From Adiantum capillus-veneris (taxonomy: Eukaryota; Streptophyta; Polypodiopsida; Polypodiales; Pteridaceae): a stretch of DNA of 64,000 nucleotides. This document shows positions 24,023 to 34,865 of this stretch, piece after piece (within the stretch, counting starts at the first letter, position 1; each line of letters starts with the position of its first letter). The notes beneath the pieces are model-generated. The model did no database searches and was not told the origin of the DNA. It was given only the letters and a program-made list of their open reading frames with translations. The DNA lies in the NCBI GenBank assembly GCA_014529385.2, contig CM043955.1, positions 152,878,140 to 152,942,139 on the forward strand. The letters are read 5' to 3'. Position numbers and translations under genes: made by a program.

Positions 24023-27000
24023 AGACCACTATGCCTGCAGCTGCTTTGTCGGACGCTCGCTTGTAGGCTCCATCAAAGTAGAGAGAGTATGCTCCTTCTA
24101 CCATCGATGGTACTGGAGGTAATCGGACTTCTCCTTCCTTAGATTGCTTCTCCTTCCTTTCAAAGACTTGGTAGGTCATGAGTCCCCCCAAACTTGCCCT
24201 TGTCGTGCATTCTACCTGTACCGTGTAGTCAAACTCTTGCAGACGAACTAGCCATTTAGTAATTCTAGCAGACACATCCATGTGTTGTACAACATAGGAA
24301 AATATTTCATCCGTGGTTAGAATCACAAATTGCTTAGGCAGCAAATATGACCTAAACTTTGTAGTTGCAAATCTAAGAGCTAGGACTAAGTGTTCGACAT
24401 GGGTGAAACCTTTCTCTCCTGCTGTCATCATTCGACTAGAGAAGTAGATTGGCCTCATGAAAGATGTCGTCGTATCCTTTTGGAGTAGCACAGCCCCCAA
24501 TGAGTCATCACCAACACTTGAGGTGACATAGAATTTTTCATCCCACTTAGGTGGTGAGATAGTTGGCAGAGTGGCTAAGACCTCCTTTACTTTGTTGTAG
24601 TGATGTTCGCTTTCCTCGTCCCAAGTGAAAGTTGATCTTTGAGTGAGTTGTTGCAGTGGTAGAACAAGTTGTGATAGTAGATGTATGAATCTACTTAAGT
24701 ACCTCACCTTCTGTAGAAAAGAGACCATTTGGCGTGCGGTCGTTGGTGAAGGTAGGGCTATGAGTGCAGACACCTTACTTGGGTCGGCGTTGATACCTTT
24801 TGCTGAAATTTCATGGCCTAGTAGAATGACTTTACTCTCCCCAATGTGGCATTTATCCACATTTAATTGCCCACCTAGGCTCTGCAACCTGGCCAAACCT
24901 TCAGTTACCATTTCTAAATGTGAAATACGGGAGCTATATATACAAAAATCATCAATGAACACTCTTATGGATGTTCCAAAGAACGGTTGAAAAACATATG
25001 TGACATATCTTTGGAATGTGGCAGGTGCATTTGTGAGACCAAATGGCATAACCTTGTATGCAAAACAACCCCATGGCGTGATAAAAGTGGTTTTTAGCTG
25101 ATCTTCCAAGGCTATGCGTATTTGAAAGTATCCAGAATAACCATCACAGACGGTATAGCATTCAAAACCCGCTACTTCATTCAGAATTTCATCCAAGAAA
25201 GGGAGAGGAAAGTGGTCTCTCTTTGTAGCTGCATTTAGTGGTTTGTAGTCAACACAGACCCTCCACTTACCATTCTTTTTAGGCGTCACGACTACGGGTG
25301 ACACCCATTCTGAGTTTTCTACAGGATAGATGAATCCCGCCTCCAGCAGTTTCCTTACCTCGGCCAAGACTGCCTTTTCTTGTATGACCCCCAATTGTCG
25401 TAGCTTTTGCACAACTGGTTTTACCCCTTTCTTCAGCTTAATATGATGTTCCACCACTGTAATGCCTGTGATTCTTTCATAGTTGTCAATGAACAGGTTA
25501 GGAAATCCCATCAACATTTGCAAAAAACTATCTTTCTCCTCAAGTGTTAATTCCGTAGACAACATACCCTTCAACCTACTTCCTCCTAGGCCAGGTGATT
25601 TTCTCTCCTCTTCATTGGGTTTCCCTTTTGGTGATGGATCATCGGTTGTGCTTACCCTTTGTGGATCCTTCATAATGATACCCATCACATCAATGGAACT
25701 GTCACTTTCGTCGGTGGATGTGGTCTCCTCCTCAGAACTGGAAGATTCGCTAGTGGTTTCATCTGCTGATGTTTCCAGATTCATTTGTTTCTGCTTGCCA
25801 ATCCTCATGTCGTAGTAGATTGTCTCCCCTTTCTTACCGGTCATGCGTAGAAGGCCAGTACCCCAGTCCTGTTTTGCCTTCATGGCCATCAACCATGGCC
25901 TTCCCAAAATTAGTGGATAGCCCTCCCCCTTAGTAGGCATCACAAAAACATCTACCTCTACCTCAGTGTTGAAAGCTTTGATTTTCACGGAACTTACCAC
26001 ACCCACACACTTAACTTTTGCGTTGTTTGCCATCTTTGCCTTGCAAGGCCTGTCAACCTTGAGCCCTAATCGAAGCATCATAGCTTCGCTCATTACACAG
26101 ATTTGTGCACCTCCATCAATGTAGGTGTTTCCAACCCTCTTTTCTTTTATGTTTACGTCGACAATTGGAAGGATGTCATCCATGTTGCATCCCGAAATTG
26201 CTCCGGCTACCTTTGTTTTGGAGCGTCTTGTACTTACCATTTTAGACCATTGTCGCCTTACTTTAGGTACAAGATGTAGCAGCTGTGGCCATGTAATCTT
26301 CGGTCCTTGCTCTGCCACATCCAATGTTAGATCATAGGGCTTAGAACTTTCCCCTAGCTGGAAGTCGGTGATGCCCAATTTCCGTCGTGGCCTGGATGGC
26401 CTCTTGCTAGTTTCTCCTCTCATGCTTCTCTCATCATCTGATTGTGTAGCTTTCTCCCTCCTAGCTCTTTTCACAGTCATGGCTTCAAGTGGTTCTAAAA
26501 AGGTTACCTTCTCCTTACCCTTGTCCCTCTCCTTTGCTCTGGGTGGATCCACTACTACAGCTTTTCCTTTCTCTTCTAGCCTTATGATGTTTACAGGGCG
26601 ATCAGGTGGTGGGGCTGGTGGAAGAGGTGGGATGGATGCTTGTAGTGGTGTCTGGGTTGGACGTAGAATTTGTGTTGGTGGGGGTGGTGCTCGGGGTGGG
26701 GGTGTTCTTTCTCTAGGGGGTGACAATTGGTTCCTCCTACCTCCTCTATTATAGTTTTGTCGTGGTTTGGGACAGTAGTACATACCGTGACCGTCTTCTC
26801 CGCAGTTGTAGCAATGATACTCCCTGTTTTGTCGTCGTGCTCTTCCAGGGTCTTGATCTCTTTCTTGACTCCTCCCTTGCTGTATTAAGTGGACAGACAA
26901 ATTCTGCAGTTGGTCAGTAATATGGGCCAACATATCTTGTTGGTCATCTCTTACCCCAAGAGCTGGTGGTGGTGGTGGAATGGTGGTTGTCGTAGTTGCT

Positions 27001-27359
27001 GGTCGACGCGATGTTCCTGATTCTGTTGACTCGATTTCTTTGGCTTTCATTCGCAGCTTCTTGTCTTTAAGGAGAGCAATCTCAACGGCTAACTCGTATG
27101 TAGCCGGGAATCTACCTTTCACCTTCTCCTTGAGAAGCGGCCATAAGCCATGCGTGAACCGATCTTTTTTTAGGAAATCGGGTGCAGCTTCCCCCCTAGC
27201 CAGTGACTCAACCCACCGTTCCCACAAATCCACAAATTTGGACTCATAGGTGGCATATTCTAAAAGACCCTCCTGCTTCAAGTCTCTCAACTTGTCCCAG
27301 AACTTTTCTGAAGTGGTACCTCCCCCAAAGCGCCTCTTAAAAGCGATTTTTAAGGGTTC
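23973..27359 (-). CDS. Element C Gag-protease-RT-RNase H polyprotein (frameshifted at the end)
   Basis: Open for about 1100 codons after TAG at 27360. Order: Gag capsid part with LLEYATYESKFVDLW, CCHC knuckle CYNCGEDGHGMYYC near residue 160, and a Pro-rich linker. The retropepsin active site is IDGGA (about 26111-26119). RT follows with PLNAATKRDHFPLPF, CDGYSGYFQI, FGLTNAPATFQ and FIDD (24948-24953), then RNase H (TSSVGDDSLGAVLLQ; THVEHLVLAL; LTTDEIF) and the start of a second RNase H (LYFDGAYKRA). The frame ends at 23973 because of a single-base shift near 24010. A tandem second RNase H is known from the Tat lineage. The listed first codon is part of a longer frame reaching back to 27560. 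Confidence 0.9.
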   Translation of the reverse strand, partial: EPLKIAFKRRFGGGTTSEKFWDKLRDLKQEGLLEYATYESKFVDLWERWVESLARGEAAPDFLKKDRFTHGLWPLLKEKVKGRFPATYELAVEIALLKDKKLRMKAKEIESTESGTSRRPATTTTTIPPPPPALGVRDDQQDMLAHITDQLQNLSVHLIQQGRSQERDQDPGRARRQNREYHCYNCGEDGHGMYYCPKPRQNYNRGGRRNQLSPPRERTPPPRAPPPPTQILRPTQTPLQASIPPLPPAPPPDRPVNIIRLEEKGKAVVVDPPRAKERDKGKEKVTFLEPLEAMTVKRARREKATQSDDERSMRGETSKRPSRPRRKLGITDFQLGESSKPYDLTLDVAEQGPKITWPQLLHLVPKVRRQWSKMVSTRRSKTKVAGAISGCNMDDILPIVDVNIKEKRVGNTYIDGGAQICVMSEAMMLRLGLKVDRPCKAKMANNAKVKCVGVVSSVKIKAFNTEVEVDVFVMPTKGEGYPLILGRPWLMAMKAKQDWGTGLLRMTGKKGETIYYDMRIGKQKQMNLETSADETTSESSSSEEETTSTDESDSSIDVMGIIMKDPQRVSTTDDPSPKGKPNEEERKSPGLGGSRLKGMLSTELTLEEKDSFLQMLMGFPNLFIDNYERITGITVVEHHIKLKKGVKPVVQKLRQLGVIQEKAVLAEVRKLLEAGFIYPVENSEWVSPVVVTPKKNGKWRVCVDYKPLNAATKRDHFPLPFLDEILNEVAGFECYTVCDGYSGYFQIRIALEDQLKTTFITPWGCFAYKVMPFGLTNAPATFQRYVTYVFQPFFGTSIRVFIDDFCIYSSRISHLEMVTEGLARLQSLGGQLNVDKCHIGESKVILLGHEISAKGINADPSKVSALIALPSPTTARQMVSFLQKVRYLSRFIHLLSQLVLPLQQLTQRSTFTWDEESEHHYNKVKEVLATLPTISPPKWDEKFYVTSSVGDDSLGAVLLQKDTTTSFMRPIYFSSRMMTAGEKGFTHVEHLVLALRFATTKFRSYLLPKQFVILTTDEIFSYVVQHMDVSARITKWLVRLQEFDYTVQVECTTRASLGGLMTYQVFERKEKQSKEGEVRLPPVPSMVEGAYSLYFDGAYKRASDKAAAGIVVFDDKGIFVGPIVRFTF

Positions 27360-27560
27360 CTAGTCATCCTTGGTTGCTTGTGGAAGTGCATTGTACCATG
27401 ATCTAGCTTCTAGCTGCATGAGATGCTTAAAGATTCTAACCCAGGATTCATCCTTATCTTTGTTGCTCACTACACATGCTACTTCAAAGTCATCTAGGAA
27501 GTCTGTTACCAAATCCTCCCCCTTCTTTCCTTTAAATGTTGGAAATGCTACACTTGCCAT
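27360..27560 (-). pseudogene. Gag N-terminus of element C
   Basis: Begins at ATG 27558-27560 (MASVAFPTFKGKKGEDL), a typical Gag start, and carries LEARSWYNALP. It is interrupted by TAG at 27360-27362 after KDD. The frame then continues with EPLKIAFKRRF, so a Trp codon (TGG to TAG) is the likely original. Confidence 0.85.
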
Positions 27561-28398
27561 GATTACTGAGAGAGAGCTAGAAAGACACACTGCTTAACTT
27601 GCAAAAGTTTTTTTCTTCTTTACAAGGAGGCGTGTATACCCTCTTATACTAGGACATAGATTAAAACTTCAAACGGTACATTGCCTTGTACCAAAGGTAA
27701 GACAAATGGTTGATCTGATGCCAGAACCTCCAAAAACCGCTCCCCACCCGGCATGGTGTCAATGACGTGCTGGTAGTGAGCCTTCAAATCCAGTATTACC
27801 TTGATTGAGCGTACACGTGTTGGTATGTGTGATCTGTCTTGAGGTAGGTTGTACTGATTCATGTGAAGCTTAGAGGTGCTTAGTCACTGTCCAAGCTTGT
27901 GGGAGAGGGTGGTGTTCTTTCCTGAAACAAACTCAGTAGATCCCCAGTTTCTCTAGTGAGAGTGTGAGCCAATGCTTCCGTTATCTGTGCTGCAGCATTA
28001 GGTGCGACTTGAAAACTGACTGTTGTAATCACCTCGGTGACTTGAGTTACCCAATTCTCAAAGTAGAATAGTGTTGATTCTCTATTTTGTAGAGCTCCTT
28101 CCATTTTGTTGTTGTGGGTTGGTTGTAGGTTGCGGACATGGTTTCGACCTTCTCCTTCTTCTTCTTGGCACTTGGCCTATGTATATCCACTGGGTTTGGC
28201 ATGTTGGTTGACTCTCCCACTGAAAATCGATTACCGTTACGCCTGGCACTCGAGCTTCGATGGAGATGCGGAGTTCGTCTAGTTGTGCTTGGAGCTCTTC
28301 TTCTTCTGTCGTCCAATTAGCAAATCCTGCTAGCCATTCATCCATTCACAATAGTTTAGGGGTTTCAGTCTTGTAAACTGAAGGGTTTCATGAAAAGA
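27561..28398 (-). other. Leader region of element C
   Basis: About 840 bases between primer site and Gag. It holds two short minus-strand ORFs (27644-27862 and 27880-28104) with no recognised domain. The second ends in a Pro/Ser-rich tail (QERTPPSPTSLDSD). They may be leader ORFs but no function is supported. Confidence 0.45.
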
Positions 28399-28416
28399 TC
28401 CTCAATGGGGGCACCA
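28399..28416 (-). other. Primer-binding site of element C
   Basis: TGGTGCCCCCATTGAGGA lies two bases after the 5' LTR on the minus strand. The TGG start fits the CCA tail of a tRNA. I cannot assign the tRNA with certainty. Confidence 0.55.
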
Positions 28417-28418
28417 AA

Positions 28419-28629
28419 TGACGGGAGCAAAGCGAACCCCGAACCCCCGACGGCCTCTAAAACACCGGGGACCGAATGGCACGCCTCGAGCCTATCATGG
28501 TAAAGCAAACAGGGGGCACCACCTAGCTTCAGCGGCTAGGACGCAAACAACACACCACCATAACAAAGTTTTCATCCAAGAGAGATGGATGCTTGGGAGT
28601 AATGATGAAGAGAAAAGGGAATGAGATCA

Positions 28630-28691
<62 letters not shown>

Positions 28692-30009
28692 GGTATAGCG
28701 GCTTAGTACTTAAGCACCACAAAAGGATGGCGAATCCGCACACCCTTCACCCATACACAAGCTCACTCCAAAACACAAGACTAGGTGGCGATTCCGCACA
28801 CCTCACATGGGCAAAACATTGCAAGAAAACATACTCACAAACCTCAAGATTTATTTAGAGAATTAGGCGATGAAATGGGGAGCATAGGGTAGGGGAATGA
28901 GAAGGGAGAGAGTGGTAGAGCACATGGCGGATAGGTGGGAGTTGATGGCGAAGACTCGCACGAGGATTATGGCCATCTTCCTTCATTTAGTTGCCCTTCA
29001 TCTTCCATAGCCAAGGGTGTAGAGGTCATGCTCAAGACAAGCATGGTGATTGCAGTGATGGTGATGGTGATGGTGTGGGTGTGTGTGTATGTGCACTAGG
29101 CACACACAATGAATAGTGTGTTCTTTGGTGATGTTGTGTGTTTTTGTGTGATGGTGACCCCTCTTTATATAGGGGAGGAGAGGGGGGAGAAATTATAGAA
29201 TGTAGAAATGAAGAAATCATTATCTACATAGACCATGTGACTGTGGGCCCCACTTGTCTGGCCGTGTGTATATGTGCCAGAACAGCAGTCTCATGAGAGA
29301 GAGACTAAGAGAGAGAGATGGGTTGATGAAAAAAAGTGAGAGGTGACATGGAGAATAAAGTAATTACAAGAGGGGAGAGAGAGGAGTGTGTTCAGAGGTG
29401 AATCTGTGTGCAGATGTGTGTGAACACAAGAAAAATCAGGTAACCACCGGGTGGGGATGGGTCTGTGGGCACCTTTTTTTAGTGAAACTGAGTGTGTGTG
29501 AGTGTGGGGGAGGTTATTTAGCTACAAGACAAGAGACATGGCGCCCTTTAGAGAGAGGGGGGGGTATTTGGGTCATGGGATATGATAGGAGAGAGAAAGG
29601 GGGGGTGGGGTATACTATTTTGGAAGATAGGGTAAGTTGCATGTGAGTTAGGGTGCATTATTGGTGAGTTATAATGCATTATTGGTGAGAGGTGGGGTAG
29701 CTTGAGGGGAGAGATAAAGGAGAAAGGACAAGGGGAAGAGAGAGGGGGTTGACCTTTTGAGTGGAGGAGAGGAAAAGGGACACACGGCGGGGCAAAAGTG
29801 AAGAAAAAGGAGGCAAGGTGGGGATGGGCTACCCCGCAGGCATGAGGTGGCTTATTTTACCTTTCTTATATATTTACATAATCATACTTTATTTTTTTCT
29901 TACTTTTTTTCCAATGTTTTTTATCACTCCCTCCTTAAGAGGGGGTTTTCATGGGGTAGGGACGAGAGAAGAGGGGTATGGGAGCTTGGCTTGTGAAAAG
30001 CCCCCATCA
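28419..30009 (-). repeat. 5' LTR of element C
   Basis: About 1591 bp, pair of 20692-22290. It holds (GA)n at about 28633-28690 and a TATA box at 29163-29171. Confidence 0.92.
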
Positions 30010-30840
30010 GCATTATACACACACTAATGCGTGCATTAGTGTGTGATTGTGCACAAATTAGTGTGTTTTCACACACTATTTTGTGCACAATGCATGCATT
30101 ATACACACACACACACACTAATTTGTGCATTAGTGTGTGCATGCATTAGTGTGTTACCACACACTAATTTGTGCCCAAGCACACACTAATGCAAGAGTTA
30201 GTGTGTGCATACCTCTCTAGCACACACACATGCTTGCATTAGTGTGTGTTTGTGCACTAATTAATGTGTTCACACACTATTTTAGGCACAATGCATGTAT
30301 TATACACACACACACACACACTAATGCTTGCATTAGTGTGTGATTGTGCACAAATTAGTGTGTGCAAATACACTAATTAGTGCACAATCACACACTAATG
30401 CAAGCATTAGTGTGCATGCATTAGTGTGTTTCCACACACTAATTTGTGCCCAAGCACACACTAATGCAAGCGTTAGTGTGTGCATACCTCTCTAGCACAC
30501 ACTAATGCAAGCATTAGTGTGTGCTTGTGCACTAATTAGTGTGTTTTCATACACTATTATTGTGAGCATTGGTGTGTGAAAAAATTGCACACACTAATGC
30601 TTGCATTAGTGTGTGCTTGTGCAGTAATTAGTGTGTGAAAACACACCAATGCATGCACACACACCCTGATGCTTGAATTGCAAGCATTAGGGTGTGTGTG
30701 CATGCATTGGTGTGTTTTCACACACTAATTAGGGCACAAGCACACACTAATGCAAGCATTAGTGTGTGCATGCATTACAAGCACACACTAACGCTTGCAT
30801 TAGTGTGTGCTTGGGCATGCATTAGTATACGAAAATATAC
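30010..30840. repeat. AC-rich palindromic array in element D, right part
   Basis: Continuation of the array interrupted by element C: about 20 more CACACTAATGC / GCATTAGTGTG inverted pairs, several of them perfect (for example ACACTAATGCAAGCATTAGTG). It ends near the Transposase_24 gene leader. Confidence 0.85.
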
Positions 30841-31214
30841 CTCCATTAACATTAACAATATACCAAAACATACCTCTATGTGGGTGTACGATGAAGTTGA
30901 TTGAGACCCCAATGGTCACCGAGAAGCCCAACGGTAGATTAAGGTCCAACACACACACACTAGATTAATTTCTTTGCCACACACTAACGCACACACACAA
31001 TAGATTAATTAGAAGCACACACACTTTCATCTAAATGGATGCAAAAAAAATAAGCACATAAACCATTTCTTAAATAGGAGATAAAAGGAATCTTATGCAG
31101 GGAGGAATCCTATGCAAGGAGGAATCCTATGCAATAAAGAATCTCACTTTGACTAGAGTCCTGACTAGAGTCCAATGTTAATTAGGGTCCCTTTTTTTTG
31201 TGAAATTGTAGGAT
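30841..31214. other. Leader or promoter region of the element D Transposase_24 gene
   Basis: No ORF. It holds sparse (CA)n and a triplicated short repeat around 31096-31135 (CAGGGAGGAATCCTATGCAA-like). No promoter motif can be defended. Confidence 0.4.
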
Positions 31215-32530
31215 ATGGCATCCTCTTCCACGCCTAGCTATCGATCCATAGAGGACTTTCTTGCCGAGGGACTCTCTTACGAGGACACTTGTGATGCTTA
31301 CTACTCGCAGTCTTCCTCCCACCAGTCACAATCCACCTTCGGCTTTCGATGGTTCCGAGATGCAGTACACGACCCCGACCTCGAGAGGGCATACCGCGCC
31401 CAAGCAGAGTGGCTATCCTTGCAGCAGAGTCTTCAAGGGTGGTACACACCAGCACAGTTGGCTGCCTATGGGCTCTCACCGCTTGCGACACCGGGCGCCG
31501 GCACTCCGATCGTGCAGAGTGTGCCTCCCAGTGGGCCTCCCTCCACCTTACCCTCGACTTTCCCTGTCACCCGTAGCTCCCTCCACCTTGCATTCGCAGC
31601 GATCCACGCCCGCACCGTCGAGTTATCCGTCGCCTACACCACCCAGCGGTTCGGGCTCGGGCCAGCGCTCTTCAGGTGGCCAGCGCTCTTCCCGTAGTAG
31701 TGGCTCGTGCTTCTTTGGTGGTGGAGGGGGTAGTGCTACAGATTCACCTCCTCTTGCACCCTGACCTCCTCGCTCACCCCTTGGGGCTCCACATGAGGAT
31801 GAGGACCGCGATGCGCCCGCCCTGGACGCTCGTGGGTACTACTATTATATACATCGTGGGGGGGAGGTGGATCTAGGTTCCTCTTTGGGGAGGACATTTC
31901 GAGGGTACCTTAACCAGCTGATCCACTCGACATACCAAGATTGCTTTAAATCTTTCAAAGATCAGGACCCAGCCGACGTGACGTACATTCACACGACATT
32001 GCTCATGCGGTTCCCTAATCCGCAAGTGGAAGAGTTCTCCAGGCAGTGGCTCGAGGAATACATCAAGAATTTATTGAAAAATAAGAAGTCCAGTGTGCAG
32101 AGGGCGGCAAAGCGAACATTTGAATCTGAGGGTCACAACTATCGCCCTGGAAATGTTCACGACGAGGAGTGGGAGAAAGCCTAGGGCGAGCTGGAGGACG
32201 AGAGAGCGACAGGTGCTAGGGCGCACACTCGGCAGGTGGAGGCGAGGGCGCAGCAAACGCCCACGCATTACGACTCGGGCGGAAAAGCAGCATGGAAAGA
32301 TAAATTTGTGAGTGTGCGGATTTTCATTTGAATTGATTTAATTTGTGGTAATAAGGTTAGGTTTGTGATATTTTTTAATTGATATATAGCAAAATATTAC
32401 TATGACCCATCCAAGCCTAGAGATCCAGAGATACAGAGAGAGCCACTCCGAATATCAGACATGGTGTTGGCTGTATGAAAACAACAAAATCAATCGCGAA
32501 GAATTTGAAAATGCATGTCGTACACTACAG
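31215..32530 (+). pseudogene. Transposase_24 (TNPA-like) gene of element D, broken
   Basis: TNPA-like proteins bind CACTA subterminal repeats and assist TNP2. From ATG 31215 a low-complexity N-terminus (MASSSTPSYRSIEDFLAEG) is open. The frame shifts around 31540-31600. A Ser/Gly/Pro-rich section ends in TGA at 31762. The same frame continues with the conserved block (RTFRGYLNQL; MRFPNPQVEEFSRQWLEEY; KNKKSSVQRAAK) to TAG at 32182. It then runs on to GGKAAWKDKF before a GTGAGT donor near 32308. A possible second exon (about 32385-32530) holds EIQRYRESHSEYQTW. The same block order occurs in the intact copy at 36405-37717. Confidence 0.72.
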
Positions 32531-33079
32531 CCTGTAAGTGTGAACTTTTTTTTTGAAATCATTGCATGCAGCTTTATGTATCCATTTGTATTAATTAAAG
32601 GTTTTGTTGTTTTTTTCTTTTCCAGAGTTAAGGAGTCCCTCGGGAGGTCCCAAGATCCGAGTAGCTCAATCCTCCAAGTGTTTTTGGGCCCGCGCGCGCG
32701 TCTTCTTTTCGCCATAGTTGCATAGCCCCCATGTATCGCCTATTTGGGCAATTTTGTAATATCCAATATAATTAAACACTTGATTTTGGCCCAAGTGTTC
32801 TTTTGGCCACAGTTGTATAGCCGCCATGCATCGCCTATTTGGGCAATTTTGTAATGAACAGTTTCTCCAATATAATTAAACATTTGAATTTGGTTGGTGC
32901 AATGAAATTGTTGTTTTTGAACAGTTTCTCCAATATAATTAAACATTTGATTTTGGTCCAAAGTTTTGGTGCAATGAAATTGTTGTTTTTTATTTATTAA
33001 ATGTATAGGAAAAAAAAGGCAAATGACCATTTTGATGGGTCCTACCATCCAAATGGTCATCTGCTTTTTTTTTTTAAAT
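32531..33079. other. Non-coding right interior of element D
   Basis: Three diverged repeats of AATATAATTAAACA(T/C)TTGA and of GGTGCAATGAAATTGTTGTT occur at 32760-32995. No coding support. Confidence 0.5.
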
Positions 33080-33294
33080 ACTCCGGGTGCGGTAATCGTC
33101 GCGGTAATAATTGCGGTAAAGTCTGCAGATATAATTGCGGAAATTTAGCTGGGGGTATTACCGCGACGATTGCTGAAGGACCATTACCGCGCTTATTGAC
33201 TCCAGCATTACCGCTCCCGAGATTTTTTGCCTTCAACTTTCCCTTTGTTTTTGTGCGTCTATCTGAGCGGTAATGTGCTCCGAATGTCATAGTG
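33080..33294. repeat. Right subterminal and terminal repeats of element D
   Basis: About eight GCGGTAAT / ATTACCGC copies in both orientations within 200 bases, ending in CATAGTG. They match the left-end motifs. Confidence 0.78.
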
Positions 33295-33774
33295 AAGGGA
33301 CATATGCATGATGCTACTATGAGGACAGATGCTAGAGAGTATGAATGTGACGGGCATGTCACTTTTGAATCTAGATTGCCTTCAGACTACTTTGTGTCTT
33401 GGGATAGCACATTGTCTACGCATTTTCTACGAGACAAGCATGCAGTTTTTCACGTGATGCCACGCCGTGATTTGTTTTTCTCTTTCTCTAGTGGGAGACT
33501 TGGTTGTGTGCAGTTTGCTGATGGTTCAACATATGACATAGAGGGTGCTGGAGATGTATGCATGTCTTTACCTAGCGGTACATTGCTTACGCTACGAGAT
33601 GTACGCTATGTACTAGGACTCAACCAGAATCTCATTTCAGTGCATCAATTGCAGAGTAGTGGACATTATGTACTGCTTGGAGAGCGGTCATTTCAAATGC
33701 TCAGAGGATCACTGGTGATAGCCAAAGGTGCTAGGAGTGGTCTGGTATATCGTTTGCATATTTTTGACACATGA
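33295..33774 (+). pseudogene. Copia protease/pre-integrase remnant of element E
   Basis: The frame holds the copia region after the protease: HVMPRRDLFFSF, VQFADGSTYDIEGAGDV, LTLRDVRYVLGLNQNLISV, QLQSSGHYVLL and KGARSGLVYRLH (gag pre-integrase domain). At the place of the aspartic protease motif D-S-G-A there is only DKHA, so the active site is not conserved. It ends at TGA 33772-33774. The first bases abut the CACTA end, so the upstream part lies left of 14740 or is lost. Confidence 0.75.
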
Positions 33775-34530
33775 GACGGTGTAGTCTCTATGTATTTGCA
33801 GCCATGTTTGGAGCGAGAGACGAGGTGTGTCTGTTTTGCAAATGTGCTGCATGGAGAGCAAGTTGTGTATTTGTCTTGTGGTGATGCTCACACAGACAGT
33901 GCTATCTATGGGGATGCACAGCTTTATCAGTCATTAGTTGAGGTGACATCAGTTGAGCCAGAGACCGATGCATTGTTCTATGATGCATCTGATACGTTTG
34001 ATGATGACAGTGTCCTTCAGATAGCTATGTGTGATTCCAATGGTGCTGATTTTTGGTTTTGCAGTCATTCTCAACAGTAGGTATACCTTTGCCAGACAAT
34101 GCTGACATGGTGATGCATAGTCAAGTGGAACCTGATGAGGATGCATATGGCACTGAGGTTGCTGATAGGGATAGGTTGGCACACATAGTGCATGTTTCAT
34201 TGGCTTTCGGGTCTCTCATGCCTGACCTTTTGGTCTCAAGACCTGATCTTGCTTATGCGGTTGGTGCATTTGTAGTGGGAGTTGTCAATCGTGCGATGAC
34301 TGACACTGCCATTGTCAATTGTGGAGCCATGCAGGTCATCACTTGATACCTACATCAGGAGTCTCATCATAGCTCTAGCCCTAGTGGTATGCATGTTGCA
34401 TCTACATTAGAGCAGTTAGAGAGTGAACCAGTGCGCATAGGTTGAGAGTCGTCTTCTCTCACCTCTTGTATATACTAGTTGTAGGCTAGTCTTCTCGCCA
34501 CTTATCGGCACACAACCTTTAGTGCAAGAA
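33775..34530 (+). other. Right interior of element E, no intact gene
   Basis: Short plus-strand ORFs (33790-34080, 34053-34346) give acidic, unrecognised peptides. A phrase near 34235 (SRPDLAYAVG) resembles the copia RT-RNase H linker (RPDI-YAV), so this may be an internally deleted pol remnant. Confidence 0.5.
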
Positions 34531-34772
34531 TGTTAGGTAAAGGCGGTGTGCCTCACCATGCTTTGTCCGTGTCTGTCGGCCAGTGTCCAGCCGCCCACAT
34601 TCATCTCCTCATTTTTATACATACAAAGAATAAGAAGCTCTCACTCATTCTCACATTGTGCTCATACAGTGAGATTTGGGAGCTCCACCCACATTCTGTG
34701 TACTCTCTCTCTCTCTCCCCTTCTCACTCTCCATACGCGCACCACATTTGCGCACTCACAGTTGGTTCAACA

Positions 34773-34865
<93 letters not shown>

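Larger units (their letters stand above)
20692..30009 (-). mobile_element. Element C: complete Tat-lineage Ty3/gypsy retrotransposon with two RNase H domains
   Basis: Two LTRs of about 1.6 kb (20692-22290 and 28419-30009) are direct repeats starting TGA and ending TCA on both strands. On the minus strand the order is 5' LTR, primer site, gag, protease, RT, RNase H, second RNase H, integrase, polypurine tract, 3' LTR. The flanks repeat GCAT (20688-20691 and 30010-30013). Removing the element and one GCAT restores a sequence that occurs elsewhere in the same palindromic array, so insertion was clean. Coding damage: TAG at 27360, frameshift near 24010, TAA at 22793 and a Glu-to-Lys change in integrase. 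Confidence 0.93.
14740..33294. mobile_element. Element D: CACTA (En/Spm) DNA transposon, interrupted by element C
   Basis: Left end CACTATG at 14740 and right end CATAGTG at 33288-33294 are inverted. Flanks are AAG at 14737-14739 and AAG at 33295-33297, the 3-bp duplication expected of CACTA elements. Repeats of ATTACCGC lie inside both ends. Gene content is a TNP2 transposase (minus, 15514-19597) and a Transposase_24 gene (plus, 31215-32530), divergently oriented. Without the nested 9.3-kb element C it measures about 9.2 kb. Both genes carry frameshifts or stops, so D is probably immobile without help. Confidence 0.88.

Noticed and set aside
20053-30840. CRISPR-like array reading of the CACACTAATGC repeats
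   Set aside because: Units are palindromic, irregular, lack unique spacers, and the context is a plant transposon.
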